DNA of 22,757 nucleotides from Halalkalibacillus halophilus DSM 18494 (GCF_000423105.1 NZ_AUHI01000021.1:1-22757), one strand, 5' to 3'; numbered from the stretch's first letter, positions 7,545 to 15,126 are shown. Numbers and translations: made by a program. Notes: a model not told the origin generated them from the letters alone.

Positions 7545-8843
7545 CTAATGCTTCCTTTTCTCCACATCTCCAATCGTTTCTGCTCGTGGGGTATTATATA
7601 ATCTGCTCTTAGGGTCATAAATTTTCTGAGACGGCCAGAGCCCATGGTGTCCTGAGAATAGATAACTGACCATACAAGCAACAAAAAAGTATTCTAATCC
7701 TTCTCCACCAAACATCTCCATTGCCAATAGGAAAGCTGCTATAGGTGTATTAGCCCCGCCGCAAAAAACGGCGATTAATCCTAAAGCGGCGAGAAATGAC
7801 ATAGGTAAATCAATAAATGCATGTAAGGCATTCCCTAAGGTCGCTCCGATAAAAAATAAAGGGATAGCTTCCCCGCCCACAAAGCCGCTACCTAGGGTTA
7901 CTGCTGTAAATATTAGCTTGGCTAGAAAAGCGAACGGTGGAATGTCTTCATTAAAAGATTGCTCTAGCATATCTAATCCACGGCCATTATAGTCTTGCGA
8001 ACCGACAATCATTGTTAATATGACAATGATAATTCCTCCAACAAAGGCTCTTTTCATATGGTTTTTCTTAAAAATTTTCTCTGAAAAATGTTGAATCCCA
8101 TGTCTCAACTGACAGTATAAAACACTCACCAAGCTGAAGATCACACATATCAGAATAACTTGTAGAAAGGTACTAATAGATACTTCTGGTACGGTGTGTA
8201 TGATGAATTCTTCGTGTTCGTGTCCCCAGACAGCTACAGTCACATAGTGCCCAACAAAGCTTGCGGTAAGACAGGGTACAAATGCTTTAAATTTCAGCTT
8301 TCCTAATGTGGACATTTCCATGCCAAAAACAGCACCAGTTATAGGCGCACCAAAGGCAGATCCAAAACCAGCACTTATTCCGCTCATCATTAAAATTTTC
8401 TTGTCGACCTTGTTTACGTTGAAGAATTTGTTGACCGTTGCAGCTACACTTCCACCCATTTGGACAGCTGCCCCTTCTCGACCAGTTGACCCGCCAAAAA
8501 GGACAGTGATAAAGGTTCCGATATAAACGATCGGCCCCATTCGCCGCGGTACCTCTTTCTTTCCATGCACGGCATCTATCACGAGATTATTTAATTCAGC
8601 GGTGTCATTCCACGTATTATTCAAAAACACCTTTCCATAGTTCATATATATGTAGCCTATGATTAGTCCCCCAAAAGGAAGAAGGAAGATAAGCCAATCT
8701 CTTGTGGATCGTATATCATCTCCTAAAAAATCGTTTGTCACTAAAAGAAAAGTAGTTGCTGAACCAACGATGATTCCAATTATGGATCCAAAGAAAATCC
8801 ATGGAACAAGAACGGAGAAAAAGTTTTTATATTTTAAAAGCAC
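7545..8843 (-). CDS. CLC family anion transporter, probably CLC-F (fluoride/proton antiporter) type
   Basis: This membrane protein has 432 residues and the CLC fold. GGSTGREGAAVQMGGS (residues 118-132) holds the gating glutamate E123. The C-terminal half carries GSGFVGGEAIPLFFIGATLG (318-337) in place of the usual GxFxP motif. The canonical GSGIP chloride motif is missing; at its place the protein reads AELNNLVIDAVHGKKEVPRRM. This arrangement, with GREG-x-x-VQ, resembles the CLC-F branch, which exports fluoride. The substrate is an inference; a chloride role cannot be excluded. The start is GTG 8843: an in-frame TGA lies two codons upstream and GAGGTG lies nine bases away. I found no fluoride riboswitch upstream. 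The protein ends after a polar tail (GDVEKRKH), a normal length for the family. Confidence 0.88.
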   Translation of the reverse strand: MLLKYKNFFSVLVPWIFFGSIIGIIVGSATTFLLVTNDFLGDDIRSTRDWLIFLLPFGGLIIGYIYMNYGKVFLNNTWNDTAELNNLVIDAVHGKKEVPRRMGPIVYIGTFITVLFGGSTGREGAAVQMGGSVAATVNKFFNVNKVDKKILMMSGISAGFGSAFGAPITGAVFGMEMSTLGKLKFKAFVPCLTASFVGHYVTVAVWGHEHEEFIIHTVPEVSISTFLQVILICVIFSLVSVLYCQLRHGIQHFSEKIFKKNHMKRAFVGGIIIVILTMIVGSQDYNGRGLDMLEQSFNEDIPPFAFLAKLIFTAVTLGSGFVGGEAIPLFFIGATLGNALHAFIDLPMSFLAALGLIAVFCGGANTPIAAFLLAMEMFGGEGLEYFFVACMVSYLFSGHHGLWPSQKIYDPKSRLYNTPRAETIGDVEKRKH

Positions 8844-9086
8844 TGATCATCGCACCTCATTTCTCATCTTTTAGGAGTATCGATTCTATTTTTGCCCATT
8901 GGATGAGAATTATTAGAAGTAGGAAGAATTTAAACCCAAAAAAAGAGGAGAATTACGCATGGCAAACCCTATCCCTTCCATGTAAATAGGGTTATTTAGC
9001 TTGTGGTTTTCATCAATTAATCTATTCTAACGCTAGTTTGCTAGATGCCTGGTTTTATAAGGGATATGCAATAGCCCTTGTTTTTT
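8844..9086. other. Intergenic region with a tiny ORF and hairpins
   Basis: The start of the CLC gene (minus) and the regulated operon (plus) diverge here. A nine-codon frame at 8959-8985 (MANPIPSM plus stop) follows an AGAGGAG ribosome binding site at good spacing. An 8-bp hairpin (AACCCTAT 8965-8972 with ATAGGGTT 8986-8993) overlaps its end. A second weak hairpin (AAGGG/CCCTT, about 9059-9079) with a T-run to 9087 lies just before the operator pair. Whether the tiny frame is translated cannot be told. Confidence 0.3.
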
Positions 9087-9102
9087 TAAGTCAGTTGTAT
9101 TA
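9087..9102 (+). promoter_or_regulatory. Operator-like site 1 upstream of the aldolase operon
   Basis: TAAGTC-AGTT-GTATTA is an imperfect inverted repeat (4 of 6 pairs) with a 4-bp spacer. Its left half equals the left half of the perfect palindrome in front of the TetR-family gene at 13310. It lies 130 bases upstream of the aldolase start codon. It is the probable binding site of that regulator (inference). Confidence 0.5.
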
Positions 9103-9111
9103 TGATGTTTT

Positions 9112-9127
9112 TAAGTCATATGTATTA
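9112..9127 (+). promoter_or_regulatory. Operator-like site 2 upstream of the aldolase operon
   Basis: TAAGTC-ATAT-GTATTA repeats site 1 at a distance of exactly 25 bp. The similarity covers the whole repeat unit, including the T-run before it and the ATG after it (TTTTTAAGTC, then TGTATTA). A promoter could lie within the pair (TTGTAT at 9095, 18 bp, TATGTA at 9119), so a bound regulator would cover both elements. Confidence 0.5.
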
Positions 9128-9232
9128 CAATGATTTTTGAAAGAGAATATTTGGTTATCCCATATCAGTACAAATTTAAATGGATAAAACCAGAACCATG
9201 GTAGCTGGTGAAACAAAAAGGGTGGTTAAAAT

Positions 9233-9979
9233 ATGAATAAAACAGAATTTTGTTCGTATATCGATTATTCGCTTCTTTGGCAAAATCGAACACAAGATTC
9301 CATAGAAAAACGAAGTCAAGAAGTACTTAAATACGGATTTGCATGCTTATGTTGTTATCCAACGGACGTAGCGGTAGCTAAAAATATAATAGGAGACAAA
9401 GCTAGTATCAGTGGTGTGGTTGGATTTCCTTTTGGATTTGAGACGACCAAGACGAAAGTCCATGAAGCTACGGTAGCGATAGATGATGGGGCTAACGAAA
9501 TTGATATGGTAATGAACATAGCTCGCTTTAAAGAGGGGGATTATGATTATGTGTTAGATGAATTGAAACAAGTTGTCGGAGCAGCAAAACATAAACGTAG
9601 CGATTGTATTGTGAAAGTTATTATTGAAACACCGCACCTTAAAAATAGAGAGGAGTTAGCTAAAGCTTGTGAGTTAGTGATTGAATCGGGTGCTGACTTC
9701 GTCAAAAATGCTACTGGATTTGCCGCTGGTTACGATGGTACAGGCTATGTAGATTACAACGATGAGATGGCTGAACCTTACGAAAATACAGGGATTGATA
9801 ATGTACGCGCAATGCGTGAGATTGTAAAAGATCGAATAAAAATCAAATCTTCTGGCGACCCCAAAAACTTGGAAGAGTGCCTCTATTATATTGAGGAATT
9901 AGGTGTTTCTCGAATCGGTAATGATCATATTATTGAATGGCTCGAAGAACAGAAAGAAGATTATTGGCAAAATAAATAG
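9233..9979 (+). CDS. DeoC-like class I aldolase (divergent deoxyribose-phosphate aldolase family)
   Basis: This 248-residue TIM-barrel enzyme resembles deoxyribose-phosphate aldolase, which cleaves 2-deoxyribose 5-phosphate into glyceraldehyde 3-phosphate and acetaldehyde through a Schiff base. The catalytic set is present: D91 in NEIDMVMN, Schiff-base lysine K158 in DFVKNATGF, and K205 in KIKSSGDPKN. The motifs deviate from the usual forms: IDYSLL instead of IDHTLL, VKNATGF instead of VKTSTGF, and SSGDPKN where deoC has a phosphate-binding ASGGIRT-like loop. The substrate may therefore not be a sugar phosphate. It is the first gene of a likely operon with a betaine-binding protein and betaine aldehyde dehydrogenase, not with nucleoside genes. 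The ATG has a ribosome binding site (AAAGGGTGG). Control by the TetR-family regulator at 12657 is suggested by operators at 9087 and 9112. Confidence 0.82.
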   Translation: MNKTEFCSYIDYSLLWQNRTQDSIEKRSQEVLKYGFACLCCYPTDVAVAKNIIGDKASISGVVGFPFGFETTKTKVHEATVAIDDGANEIDMVMNIARFKEGDYDYVLDELKQVVGAAKHKRSDCIVKVIIETPHLKNREELAKACELVIESGADFVKNATGFAAGYDGTGYVDYNDEMAEPYENTGIDNVRAMREIVKDRIKIKSSGDPKNLEECLYYIEELGVSRIGNDHIIEWLEEQKEDYWQNK

Positions 9980-10094
9980 AGAATAAGATAGCGTTGTAAA
10001 TTAACTTTAATTAATAATAAAAGATAATATAGTGTGACTTTTTATGAATCGTTAAATAGATGTCTTATGTAAAACATAAAAGGGAGTAGATAGT

Positions 10095-10961
10095 ATGAAG
10101 CGTATAAGTTTAGTTATAGTATCTTTAATAGTAGCAATTAGTTTAATCGGATGTTCAGAAAATGATAGTGAAGCGGAAAATGTTGAGGACCAAGATTTAG
10201 TGTTAGGTTTAACGACTTGGACAAGTACGGTTCCGCCTACAGAGATTGTTAAATATATCTTGGAGGACATGGGTTATAATATAGAAGTAAAAGAGGCGAA
10301 TATTGGCGCTATTTATGTCGCATTAGCAGAAGGTGACATTGATATCTACATGGACTCTTGGTATCCACAACAGACACAATATTTAGAGCAGTACTCAGAT
10401 TCTATCGAGCAATTATCACCAATCTATGAAGATGCAAATGCAGGAATGGTAGTTCCAAATTATATGGAAGATATAAATGATGTGGAAGATCTAGTTGGGA
10501 ATGAAGATATGGTTAACAATGAAGTAATTGCCATTGAAGATGGGGACCCTGCTATGGATGAATTACAAGAATTAATTGATGCCTATGATCTTGACCTTAA
10601 TCTCGTAAACTCTTCCGAAGGAGCAATGATTGCTGCTGCGAAAGCAAGTACGGATCAAGAGGAGCCTATTTTATTATATGGATGGCGTCCACATTCCATG
10701 TTTAATGACATGGGGTTAAAAATATTAACAAATGAAGAACACCCAGAGTATTTCTCAGGAAGTTCGATTCACCCTATCGCTAATGATGAGTTACATGAGA
10801 AAGCACCTGGAGCTTATGAATTATTAGAAGGTTTGACCATTTCTATTCCTGACATGGAAGAAATGATTATTAAGATTGATAACGGTGAAGATGCTGAAGA
10901 AGTAGCGCAAGAATGGGTCGAAGATAATCAAGATAGAATTGATGAAATAACTAACGATTAA
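10095..10961 (+). CDS. Quaternary-amine (glycine betaine/choline/carnitine type) ABC transporter substrate-binding lipoprotein, OpuAC family
   Basis: The protein has 288 residues with a lipoprotein signal peptide; the lipobox LIGC puts the lipidated cysteine at position 20. The OpuAC-type binding domain follows. Candidate aromatic-cage residues that hold trimethylammonium groups are seen in LTTWTSTVPP, YMDSWYPQQ and LLYGWRPHSMF. The mature protein is strongly acidic, with Asp/Glu-rich linkers and tail, as is common for exposed proteins of salt-adapted bacilli. No ATPase or permease gene lies nearby, so it must share a transporter encoded elsewhere or act as a sensor. It follows the aldolase gene by 115 bases and precedes the GbsA-like gene by 43 bases on the same strand. 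The start ATG has a ribosome binding site (AAGGGAG). Confidence 0.88.
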   Translation: MKRISLVIVSLIVAISLIGCSENDSEAENVEDQDLVLGLTTWTSTVPPTEIVKYILEDMGYNIEVKEANIGAIYVALAEGDIDIYMDSWYPQQTQYLEQYSDSIEQLSPIYEDANAGMVVPNYMEDINDVEDLVGNEDMVNNEVIAIEDGDPAMDELQELIDAYDLDLNLVNSSEGAMIAAAKASTDQEEPILLYGWRPHSMFNDMGLKILTNEEHPEYFSGSSIHPIANDELHEKAPGAYELLEGLTISIPDMEEMIIKIDNGEDAEEVAQEWVEDNQDRIDEITND

Positions 10962-11004
10962 GAGTGAATGCCTAGAGTTCGCCTGATAAAAAGGAGGGTA
11001 TCCA

Positions 11005-12474
11005 ATGGAAATCAAAAAGATGTACATTAATGGGGAATGGGTTGAAGCGAATACTGGTGAATTAAGAGAAATTATCAACCCATACAATCAAGAAGTTATC
11101 GCAAAGGTTTCAGAAGGTGATAAAAACGATGCGATTAAAGCTATCAAAGCCGCTCGAAAAGCCTTTGACCAAGGAGAATGGTCTACAACATCGGCAGTAG
11201 AGCGGGGAAAAGTTGTTGAAAAAATTGCGAACTTGATTCAACGGGATAAGGAAGAATTGGCTTATCTCGAATCACTTAATACAGGTAAAACAATGGAGGA
11301 AAGCCGTGGAGATATGGATGAAATCTCTTTGGTATTCAGATATTTTTCCGAAATGACTGATGATAGTAGTAGTGAAGTTCTTGACTCCCCTATTCCAAAT
11401 TCAACTAGTAGAATCGTTCGTGAACCTGTTGGTGTGTGTGGGCAGATCACGCCATGGAATTACCCTTTATTACAGGCATCTTGGAAGTTAGCCCCGGCAT
11501 TAGTGGCAGGTAACACCCTCGTACTGAAACCTAGTGAAATTACACCTTTGACCTCGATTAAAGTATTTGAATTAGTGGAAGAGGCAGGAGTTCCAGTAGG
11601 AGTTATAAATCTTGTGATGGGTGCGGGTGACACTGTTGGGGCAGAGCTCTCTTCTAATCATGAGGTAGACTTAATTTCTTTCACTGGTGGAATTGAATCA
11701 GGGAAAAAAGTGATGCAGGCTGCAAGCTCGAATGTAAAGAATCTAGCACTTGAATTAGGGGGTAAGAATCCTAATGTGATTTTTGAAGATGCTGATTTTG
11801 AAACAGCAGTTGATCAGGCTATGAATGCGGTGTTTTTCCATGCAGGGCAAATTTGCTCCGCAGGCACACGTTTAATTGTCGAAGAGAGTATTCATGATTC
11901 ATTTGTTGATGCACTGGTCGAGCGTGTAAAGCATATTAAACTAGGCAATGGTTTTGACGAATCAACCCAAATGGGACCACTTATTTCGAATGAACATTTG
12001 AATAAAGTAATTAATTATGTGGAAAAAGGAAAGCAGGAGGGAGTGACGGTAGCCATCGGTGGTAGTCGTCCAAATGATCCTGCTTTACAAAGTGGTTTTT
12101 TCTATCTTCCAACCATATTAACGGATTGTAAAACGGATATGTATGTAGTCCAAGAAGAAGGTTTTGGGCCTGTCATCACTATTGAAAAATTCAGCACCGA
12201 AGAACAGGCTATACAATTGGCTAATGACTCTATTTATGGCCTTTCCGGTGGTGTTTTTACAAATGATATCTCAAAGGCTGAGCGACTTGCCACCAAAATG
12301 CGAATGGGTACAGTTTGGATCAATGATGTTAACCTTTACTTCCCACAAGCACCATGGGGAGGGTATAAACAATCTGGAATTGGTCGTGAACTAGGGAAAG
12401 AAGGACTTGAGGAATACCAGGAGACAAAACACATTTTTCATAACTTGAAGCCTGAACCGTTAAACTGGTTCTAG
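11005..12474 (+). CDS. gbsA: Betaine aldehyde dehydrogenase
   Basis: This NAD(P)-dependent aldehyde dehydrogenase of 489 residues is very similar to B. subtilis GbsA, which oxidises betaine aldehyde to the osmoprotectant glycine betaine. Landmarks are ITPWNYPLLQASWKLAPAL, the cofactor-binding SFTGGIESGKK, the general base E250 in LALELGGKNPN, catalytic C284 in FFHAGQICSAGTRL, and the C-terminal INDVNLYFPQAPWGGYKQSGIGREL. One position is unusual: EEGFGPV where most members have EEVFGPV. In B. subtilis gbsA is followed by gbsB (choline dehydrogenase) and controlled by GbsR; neither is here. Instead the gene ends a set with a DeoC-like aldolase and an OpuAC-type binding protein, so its aldehyde may come from a source other than choline (inference). 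The ribosome binding site is AAGGAGG. Confidence 0.93.
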   Translation: MEIKKMYINGEWVEANTGELREIINPYNQEVIAKVSEGDKNDAIKAIKAARKAFDQGEWSTTSAVERGKVVEKIANLIQRDKEELAYLESLNTGKTMEESRGDMDEISLVFRYFSEMTDDSSSEVLDSPIPNSTSRIVREPVGVCGQITPWNYPLLQASWKLAPALVAGNTLVLKPSEITPLTSIKVFELVEEAGVPVGVINLVMGAGDTVGAELSSNHEVDLISFTGGIESGKKVMQAASSNVKNLALELGGKNPNVIFEDADFETAVDQAMNAVFFHAGQICSAGTRLIVEESIHDSFVDALVERVKHIKLGNGFDESTQMGPLISNEHLNKVINYVEKGKQEGVTVAIGGSRPNDPALQSGFFYLPTILTDCKTDMYVVQEEGFGPVITIEKFSTEEQAIQLANDSIYGLSGGVFTNDISKAERLATKMRMGTVWINDVNLYFPQAPWGGYKQSGIGRELGKEGLEEYQETKHIFHNLKPEPLNWF

Positions 12475-12540
12475 ATTATCCCTAGATGTCTCTTTTTCAA
12501 GTACCTACAAAGGAATATAGGCACATTAGCTACTTGTATA

Positions 12541-12587
12541 ACATCTTGTACTCGGGCCTTCATTAGAAGGAACCCGGTACGAGATGT
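12541..12587 (+). terminator. Long hairpin between gbsA and the regulator gene
   Basis: ACATCTTGTACTCGGG pairs with CCCGGTACGAGATGT with a few mismatches, and an inner CCTTC/GAAGG stem closes the loop. It lies about 65 bases after the gbsA stop, between two convergent genes. The T-run is weak, so termination strength is uncertain. Confidence 0.55.
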
Positions 12588-12656
12588 ATTTTCATATAGA
12601 TAGGTTACATACATAAATTAGTCACTGTTTATTTTCTACATTTTGAGGTAGACCGA

Positions 12657-13259
12657 TTACTTACATATCTCCTGTAAATAGTTTCTGATTTTATCTTCTA
12701 CTATTTGCTCGCTATATAAATAGTGATAGATAACAGATTCGAATACTAAGCCTGTAATAAAAATAATGAAGGCATGGGCTTGTTCCTTAATTTTATCCTC
12801 ATTTAACAGATAGCCATGTTGAGAAAGAATGTTTAATATACTCTCTGCAAAATTAAGATTTATATTCCGATATTCTTCACTCAAATCCTTATATTCTGGA
12901 TTCATACTAGCCATTAAGGTGAATTTCACCCAAATATCATTCTCGATTCTTCCTTCTTTTGAATGGATTTGAACGATTTGTTTCCCCATACGAACAGCGG
13001 CTTCAAAGATATCTTGATCGTGCTCTACTTGGACGACCTGTTGCATTCTATTTTCAAATCTTTGAAAAATAACTTCCATGGCGAACGCGTATATGTCCTT
13101 TTGTTTTGGAAAAAAATATTGAACAGATCCTAAAGATAAATCAGCTTTTTTAGCAATTTCCCGTAAAGTCGTTTTTTCAAAGCCGTGTTGGTGGATAACG
13201 TCAAAAGTCGCTTTTACAATATGTTCTTTTCTTTCAGCGAGGTCAATTTTTTTAGGCAT
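12657..13259 (-). CDS. TetR/AcrR family transcriptional regulator (BetI-like)
   Basis: This DNA-binding repressor-type protein has 200 residues. The N-terminal TetR helix-turn-helix spans about residues 8-55 (RKEHIVKATFDVIHQHGFEKTTLREIAKKADLS..., ending in the recognition motif LGSVQYFFPKQKDI). The rest is an all-helical ligand-binding domain (MGKQIVQIH, WVKFTLMASMNPEYKDL). The layout recalls BetI, the choline-responsive TetR regulator of betaine synthesis genes in Gram-negatives, and the neighbouring gbsA-like gene makes that role plausible, but the ligand is unknown. A perfect TTAAGTC palindrome overlaps its own -35 region, and variants precede the aldolase operon, so autorepression plus control of that operon is inferred. 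The start ATG follows AAAGGAG. Confidence 0.88.
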   Translation of the reverse strand: MPKKIDLAERKEHIVKATFDVIHQHGFEKTTLREIAKKADLSLGSVQYFFPKQKDIYAFAMEVIFQRFENRMQQVVQVEHDQDIFEAAVRMGKQIVQIHSKEGRIENDIWVKFTLMASMNPEYKDLSEEYRNINLNFAESILNILSQHGYLLNEDKIKEQAHAFIIFITGLVFESVIYHYLYSEQIVEDKIRNYLQEICK

Positions 13260-13309
13260 AAAAGTACTCCTTTAATTTGTAAGGTGCTTAATACTATCAT
13301 AACATTTCT

Positions 13310-13327
13310 TAAGTCAAACGACTTAAA
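13310..13327 (-). promoter_or_regulatory. Perfect palindromic operator over the promoter of the TetR-family gene
   Basis: TTAAGTC-AAAC-GACTTAA is a 7-bp perfect inverted repeat with a 4-bp spacer, 50 bases upstream of the regulator's start codon. On the minus strand TTGACT, inside the palindrome, is a good -35 box, with TATTAA 18 bp downstream as a possible -10. Binding here would block the promoter. The half-site TAAGTC recurs at 9087 and 9112. Confidence 0.65.
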
Positions 13328-13567
13328 AATTTTATGATAACTTGAAAAGGAGTCGGTAACACTTGATTGCATGCCGAGTAACCAAATATAAAAAAGTAAA
13401 CTTTCATAAGATTCGTTTAATAAATTTTATAAAATGGTTCGAAAGATATAAAAATTCAAATCGAGAATAAAGGCCAAATTAGTATTTCAAACCATTTAGC
13501 TTATATTGGATAATTCGTCATTAAGTATAAAAAGAAGAGAAAAGCGTATACTGCTCTTCTCTTCTTT
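13328..13567 (-). terminator. Gene-free stretch ending in a terminator (hairpin at 13530-13567)
   Basis: Nothing gene-like is visible from 13328 to 13529. At 13530-13540 AAAGAAGAGAA pairs perfectly with TTCTCTTCTTT at 13557-13567. This terminator lies 15 bases beyond the stop of the DUF2254 gene, which reads toward it; in that direction it is followed by a TTTT stretch. Confidence 0.6.
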
Positions 13568-13582
13568 ACTTATTTAAACATG

Positions 13583-14905
13583 TTACCTATTTTCAATTGG
13601 CGGTTCCTCTTCACAAACATCCGCAATCTTCTTACATGTCTCATAAAAACGATTAAAGTCAAGCTCATGTAACTCCTCGGTATCTGTAGAATCCATGACA
13701 TATTTCGCAAATTGCCATGTGTCTTCTTTAACATGTTCTTCACTTGTAATTGCTATCGTATACAGTGCTTCAAGCAACGCGGCCATTACCGTCATATCTT
13801 TCTTTCCGTATAGACGAATTTGGTAGAAGCTTCTGTAAAGGTAATCCTCGAATTTTTTCGGTTCCATGATAAATCTTAGTTCATCATTCTGGTCTGCATA
13901 ATAACGAATAGGTTTATGAATAGATGCAAGCTCTGTTAAAAGAGAGCCGATCCTGTTTATACTGTTCACGGCGGTGTGGGGGTCATTTATACTTGGTGAA
14001 ATCGATTTAACTGCAATTTCAACCAACTTCTGAATCGAAAATTCAATGTCCTGAACATTCGTACGTTCAATTCCAATTAACATATAGTGAAGAAAATAAC
14101 TCATGTCTTCTACCTCATCCGACTGGTTTCTTTGCCAATAATAGAAGACCGGAGTTCCTTTGGTAACGAAATCTCCTACTTGGTATTCAGAAGATATTAG
14201 GATGTCATTGTTTTTAGCGAACTTAATTAACCCTTGGATTTCTAACCCTTGGAGATATCCGGATTGGTTTGCTTTGACAGTGTTGTGTGCATTTTCCTTC
14301 CACTGGTTGACCGTATCCTCGTCCCATTCAGAAGCTTCGATGAAGTCTTTTTCTCGGAAAGTGTTTTGGATAAGAAAGGAAGTGTCATTTCGGATTTGTC
14401 CAATCAAGTTATTCACCTGTAGAAAGCTTGAAGAATGGTGGATAAATAGAATGAAAAATCCGAGACTAATAATAGCGATAGTTACTGTTAAATATGCAGC
14501 TAAAAATTCTTTCTGACTACTAGTTCCAAGCCACATTAGGTTGATGAGCGTAAAAACAAACCCGAATGAAAAGACACCGAGGACATGCTGGGTCACTCGA
14601 CTTTTCATAAAATCTTGCAACGTTCGTGGTGAAAACTGAGTCGAATATTTAGTTAGGACGACCATAATGGTAGAGAAACTAATTGTCGTCATCGTCAACA
14701 CAGCAGTTATCAGAGCGCTGTATAAGCTCCTCGCAGTGCTTTTTTCTACGAAGTACTGAGAGAAGGTGTGTCCTTGAAAATTAGAAACAAGCCACGTATC
14801 CAATAAAATTGTTAATATTATGGCTATAAGTGCCATTAAGCCATAAATCGTGGGTAAAAACCAAAAACTATCTCGCATCTTGACCCACATTCTCATCGTA
14901 TTCAT
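13583..14905 (-). CDS. DUF2254 family membrane protein
   Basis: The protein has 440 residues. Four hydrophobic segments (about 16-40, 62-85, 107-127 and 135-156) form an N-terminal membrane part. A large soluble domain follows and carries the family mark AVKSISPSINDPHTAVNSIN in the middle. DUF2254 has no assigned biochemical function; the predicted layout is a membrane anchor with a cytoplasmic domain. The start ATG has an AAGGAGAG ribosome binding site. Its upstream region overlaps a strongly structured element (14958-15063), which on the minus strand would be part of the 5' leader of this gene. Confidence 0.85.
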   Translation of the reverse strand: MNTMRMWVKMRDSFWFLPTIYGLMALIAIILTILLDTWLVSNFQGHTFSQYFVEKSTARSLYSALITAVLTMTTISFSTIMVVLTKYSTQFSPRTLQDFMKSRVTQHVLGVFSFGFVFTLINLMWLGTSSQKEFLAAYLTVTIAIISLGFFILFIHHSSSFLQVNNLIGQIRNDTSFLIQNTFREKDFIEASEWDEDTVNQWKENAHNTVKANQSGYLQGLEIQGLIKFAKNNDILISSEYQVGDFVTKGTPVFYYWQRNQSDEVEDMSYFLHYMLIGIERTNVQDIEFSIQKLVEIAVKSISPSINDPHTAVNSINRIGSLLTELASIHKPIRYYADQNDELRFIMEPKKFEDYLYRSFYQIRLYGKKDMTVMAALLEALYTIAITSEEHVKEDTWQFAKYVMDSTDTEELHELDFNRFYETCKKIADVCEEEPPIENR

Positions 14906-14957
14906 AATTATCTCTCCTTCTTGGAACGTATATCGTTAGCATGATCTGAATACGCTA

Positions 14958-15063
14958 GAAATACTTTTATGCATGGGGATGATTGTGGGGCCCAGGAGGG
15001 TTACGTGTCAACTAATAGCTCTGGTTTTCCATGCACCAAGTATTTCCTTTTTTCTGTTTTTTT
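14958..15063 (+). ncRNA. Candidate structured small RNA with intrinsic terminator
   Basis: GAAATACTT (14958-14966) pairs with AAGTATTTC (15038-15046), and TGCATGG (14970-14976) pairs with CCATGCA (15029-15035). This gives a 16-bp closing stem with one small internal loop around a 52-nt loop that is more GC-rich than its surroundings. The loop can form inner pairs (for example GAG/CTC with CCA/TGG, and GTT/AAC). Six Ts and then seven more follow directly on the plus strand (15048-15063), so a plus-strand transcript would end here. I cannot match it to a known RNA family. A minus-strand leader element of the DUF2254 gene is the alternative. Confidence 0.4.
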
Positions 15064-15126
15064 GATAATATCTTTTATGATACTAGAAAAATTTAGAGAA
15101 ATTTCTTTAAAAGGAGATATGTAATT

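Noticed and set aside
7442..7684. Minus-strand frame overlapping the end of the CLC gene
   Set aside because: Its first part overlaps the conserved CLC end in another frame, and internal starts lack a properly spaced ribosome binding site. A short real gene in 7442-7545 cannot be excluded.
8844..9000. Fluoride (crcB) riboswitch upstream of the CLC gene
   Set aside because: I looked for the conserved GAUG and UGAUGRC-type segments and found no arrangement that fits.
12164..12394. Second frame inside gbsA
   Set aside because: It is fully inside the conserved gbsA coding region and has no signal of its own.
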